Assembly: GCF_029854705.2 (NCBI RefSeq)
Contig: NZ_CP139035.1
Coordinates: 1,116,001-1,180,000 of the forward strand
Source of the DNA: Akkermansia sp. N21116
Lineage (GTDB): Bacteria > Verrucomicrobiota > Verrucomicrobiia > Verrucomicrobiales > Akkermansiaceae
Length of the DNA stretch: 64,000 bases
Reading direction: 5' to 3'
The translations under genes and the position numbers were made by a program. Shown here piece after piece: positions 62,157 to 64,000 of the stretch. Under the pieces are notes generated by a model. The model had not been told where the DNA came from. It did not search any database and saw only the letters and a program-made list of their open reading frames with translations. Position 1 is the first letter of the stretch. Each line of letters starts with the position of its first letter.

Positions 62157-62315
62157 ATGAACATGAAAGACCTCCTCATTGCTCTGGTGACGCTCGTACT
62201 GCTGTGTCTGCTGGGGCCAGTCGTAGTCGGCATCCTGTCGGCCATGGTGGCGGTGGCTCCCTACCTGCTTGCCGTGCTGTTGATCCTGGGCGTTATCGCC
62301 TTCTTCCGCAAGTAA
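62157..62315 (+). CDS. 52-residue two-TM membrane protein
   Basis: The ATG at 62157, 2 bases after the previous stop, opens a very hydrophobic peptide with two helices (LLIALVTLVLLCLLGPVVVG, then VAVAPYLLAVLLILGVIAFF) and a basic end. It is a small inner-membrane protein of the element backbone. Shorter than usual ORF cutoffs but in a tight operon. Confidence 0.6.
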   Translation: MNMKDLLIALVTLVLLCLLGPVVVGILSAMVAVAPYLLAVLLILGVIAFFRK

Positions 62316-62338
62316 CCCCGACAGGAAAGGAACGAGAC

Positions 62339-62821
62339 ATGAAGACGATGCCCATCATCGCGCAACTGCGTTCCACGAGCGGATACGATACGGACGCCCC
62401 GTATGTGTATCTGGAATTGGACACAGAACTGTTGGACCGGATCGAAAAGGCGGTGTCGCTTTACGGCAGGCATCAGCATGATCCCTCACTGAGATTAAGC
62501 AAATTGACGATTCACGGGCCGTCCATGACGGCTCTGGTGAACCTCCCGGAATTGACGGAAGAACAGCAGAAGTCTCTGGACGAAGACGAAAGCATCCTGC
62601 TGGATTCGCCGATTCCGGAGACGGAACTGGATGTCCTGGAAAGCTGTATCCGGCTCTGTGGTGAAAGCATCGACATCCTTGATGCACGGTGCCTGTATGC
62701 CATAGCCTGTAATAAACATACAAGGGACATGTATGAAGCCAATATCGGAGCCGTACTGAGACATCTGCTCGAGTCCCGCCATCATCCCGGAAAGGAGGAG
62801 TTGCCTGATGCTGACGATTGA
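62339..62821 (+). CDS. element backbone protein, unrecognised
   Basis: The ATG at 62339 lies behind GGAAAGGAACGAG and gives 160 residues: an alpha/beta-looking start (IIAQLRSTSGYDTDAPYVYL), an acidic middle (EEQQKSLDEDESILLDSP) and a helical end. No motif. It is GC-rich and overlaps the next small gene by 14 bases. Confidence 0.7.
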   Translation: MKTMPIIAQLRSTSGYDTDAPYVYLELDTELLDRIEKAVSLYGRHQHDPSLRLSKLTIHGPSMTALVNLPELTEEQQKSLDEDESILLDSPIPETELDVLESCIRLCGESIDILDARCLYAIACNKHTRDMYEANIGAVLRHLLESRHHPGKEELPDADD

Positions 62822-62939
62822 GAAGTACAAGGGCACCCGCTTCTGGGCTGTCTTCCGCGACGGAGAACTGTTAGCCGTGACCGTGTACAAACGGGGAGCC
62901 GAGGCGATCGTCAGGACGCTGGAAGCCAGGGACGGATAA
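62808..62939 (+). CDS. 43-residue conserved-looking small protein
   Basis: The ATG at 62808 is preceded by AAAGGAGGAG and the frame reads LTIEKYKGTRFWAVFRDGEL then a basic helix (KRGAEAIVRTLEARDG) to TAA at 62939. The pattern (aromatic beta-hairpin, then helix) is like small plasmid/ICE proteins. The overlap with the gene before supports co-translation. Ended by the terminator at 62953. Confidence 0.68.
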   Translation: MLTIEKYKGTRFWAVFRDGELLAVTVYKRGAEAIVRTLEARDG

Positions 62940-62952
62940 GGCCGCCATTCAG

Positions 62953-62987
62953 CAGCTCTTCTTCATGATGAAGTCGGGCTGTTTTTT
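62953..62987 (+). terminator. rho-independent terminator of right backbone operon
   Basis: CAGCTCTTCTTCA and TGAAGTCGGGCTG pair with two internal mismatches and run into TTTTTT, 14 bases after the small gene. Confidence 0.75.
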
Positions 62988-63071
62988 AGCTGTCAGTCAT
63001 GAAAAATCCTTTGTGTTCAAGCTGAATATCAATGTGTTGCTTTTTGTAGGCGTGGAATTTAAAATTCCTTC

Positions 63072-63995
63072 ATGAAACGCGCAATCATCGAAAGAATCGC
63101 CCCACTGGTTCCTCATCCCGATACATGGCTTCTCCCGGATAGTGATGATCCCGTTCTCCGGGTCATCCCTTCGGAGATGGCGAACAAAATCAGGAGGATT
63201 CAGACCTTGCTGAAACGTCCCGATGCCGGCTGGATCATCGCCAGGTCATATGCCCGGGAAGAACTCATGCCTCCTGCCTGGTTCAAGGAACAGACAATAC
63301 GCAGAACAATCAAACTCCTCATGGGTAAAGAAAACAATGCCGTCCTGATGGAAGCCATCGCTCTTTCAGGCGAGATGGCAGCAGGGGCACGCAATCTTAT
63401 TCACGCCCTCCTCCTGAATGACGGATGCGATTACGATGAAATCAGTCGCATCAGCGGCATCTCCCAGGAGATTGTTCGTGCTCACGAAGAACTCTTCTTC
63501 AATGTCAGGGATCGCCGGGATGAACAAACCTACCTCTCCGGCATTGTCTACCCCAATGGAAGGATCGACGAACTGCGTCCCGATTATTTCGACGCGGCGG
63601 GCAGCAGGGAATTGCTTCTCCGGACTGGATTCAACAGCACCGTCAGGCAGACGGCCTTCCTTGCCGGGCTGCAAATGACCAGCCCCTATGCCCAGGGAAA
63701 CAATACCGAGAAAACGGACAGGATCTGCCGGGACATGCTGGAACGGGCTGCCATGGCAACCGGAATGGGCATAGCTAACAGCTCCCGGCATCCCCTGGGT
63801 CCTGTCATCAGACAGGTCGCCGTCAATGCAGCGCATCAGGTCAAGCCCGATGGATTTGGTCAACTGATCAGCCTCGGGGATACGATGAAGCAGGAGCTGG
63901 AACAACTTGCCCGGAACAAAGCGGAAGCCCTGAACCGCAACATGAACGACATCCCCCGGGAACCGGTTCCCCTCACCTCCAACCACGAACAATAA
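63072..63995 (+). CDS. element backbone protein with possible HTH
   Basis: This encodes 307 residues, mostly helical. Residues 120-150 (DYDEISRISGISQEIVRAHE) resemble a helix-turn-helix of the sigma/DNA-binding type. The second half has SGIVYPNGRIDELRPDYFDA and a long C-terminal helix (AGLQMTSPYAQGNN onward). No catalytic motif. The gene is GC-rich, co-directional with the DUF932 operon but behind its terminator. It ends 5 bases from the window edge and appears complete. The element continues beyond the window. Confidence 0.7.
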   Translation: MKRAIIERIAPLVPHPDTWLLPDSDDPVLRVIPSEMANKIRRIQTLLKRPDAGWIIARSYAREELMPPAWFKEQTIRRTIKLLMGKENNAVLMEAIALSGEMAAGARNLIHALLLNDGCDYDEISRISGISQEIVRAHEELFFNVRDRRDEQTYLSGIVYPNGRIDELRPDYFDAAGSRELLLRTGFNSTVRQTAFLAGLQMTSPYAQGNNTEKTDRICRDMLERAAMATGMGIANSSRHPLGPVIRQVAVNAAHQVKPDGFGQLISLGDTMKQELEQLARNKAEALNRNMNDIPREPVPLTSNHEQ

Positions 63996-64000
63996 TGAAG

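Overview
The window looks like a chromosome segment of a Gram-negative Verrucomicrobiota bacterium, most likely Akkermansia or a close relative. This is inferred from the combination of GC-rich housekeeping genes, a bactofilin, many signal-peptide lipoproteins, a NahK-like sugar kinase, an RND pump and a tRNA-bordered accessory region with a mosaic base composition. No rRNA gene or other decisive marker is present, so the taxonomic call is an inference.

Left edge (1-2260): an AT-rich patch with two orphan membrane-anchored proteins, followed by a secreted NTF2-fold immunity-like protein. Core region (2344-33110): an FHA protein, the ribosome-assembly GTPase Obg, an APH-type (NahK-like) sugar kinase, a SanA/YdcF-like protein and a lipoprotein. 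Next come a GbsR/MarR regulator with candidate operators shared with an NAD-binding SDR gene, a secreted HEYGH metallopeptidase-like protein, a DUF3313 lipoprotein, a U32 (TrhP-like) protein with a decayed partial copy beside it, and a small leader-like peptide. Then follow a LUD protein, gyrB-gyrA, an RND efflux pair, a degenerate SDR, a YhgN/MarC protein, pyrH-frr-bactofilin, an MscS channel, a 2-Cys peroxiredoxin, an NSS transporter, FabG and a SUMF1-domain lipoprotein. GyrA carries Ala and Gly at the two positions that usually hold the fluoroquinolone-binding Ser and acidic residue.

Accessory region (from tRNA-Met at 33200-33276 to the window end): a mosaic island or integrative element whose right end and integrase are not in view. 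Its GC-rich genes, which look like backbone (48284-49737 and 60946-63995: a RecB/Cas4-like PD-(D/E)XK nuclease, a DUF932 protein and several small proteins), are separated by AT-richer cargo. The 3' half of the nuclease gene with its terminator is present twice (49391-49785 and 58177-58570), bracketing about 8.4 kb of cargo.

Cargo modules: (i) a kinase plus vWA-domain pair like the TerY-type signalling sets but without the usual PP2C phosphatase; (ii) a RhuM-family protein preceded by a perfect palindrome; (iii) a large cluster (38307-46301) with an HTH protein and a transmembrane Ser/Thr kinase opposite a run of zinc-ribbon, membrane, ankyrin, GYF_2 and TM2 proteins, three of which share the same multi-TM module; (iv) a decayed gene zone with micro-ORFs; (v) a very AT-rich gene with an HEPN-like RNKFVH motif; (vi) a GNAT-like/IbrA/IbrB overlapping operon; (vii) a secreted transglutaminase-like, beta-propeller and small Gly-rich protein operon; (viii) a TcmP/DUF5131 (Gp37/Gp68) pair. 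The best candidates for an undescribed system are modules iii, vii and viii.
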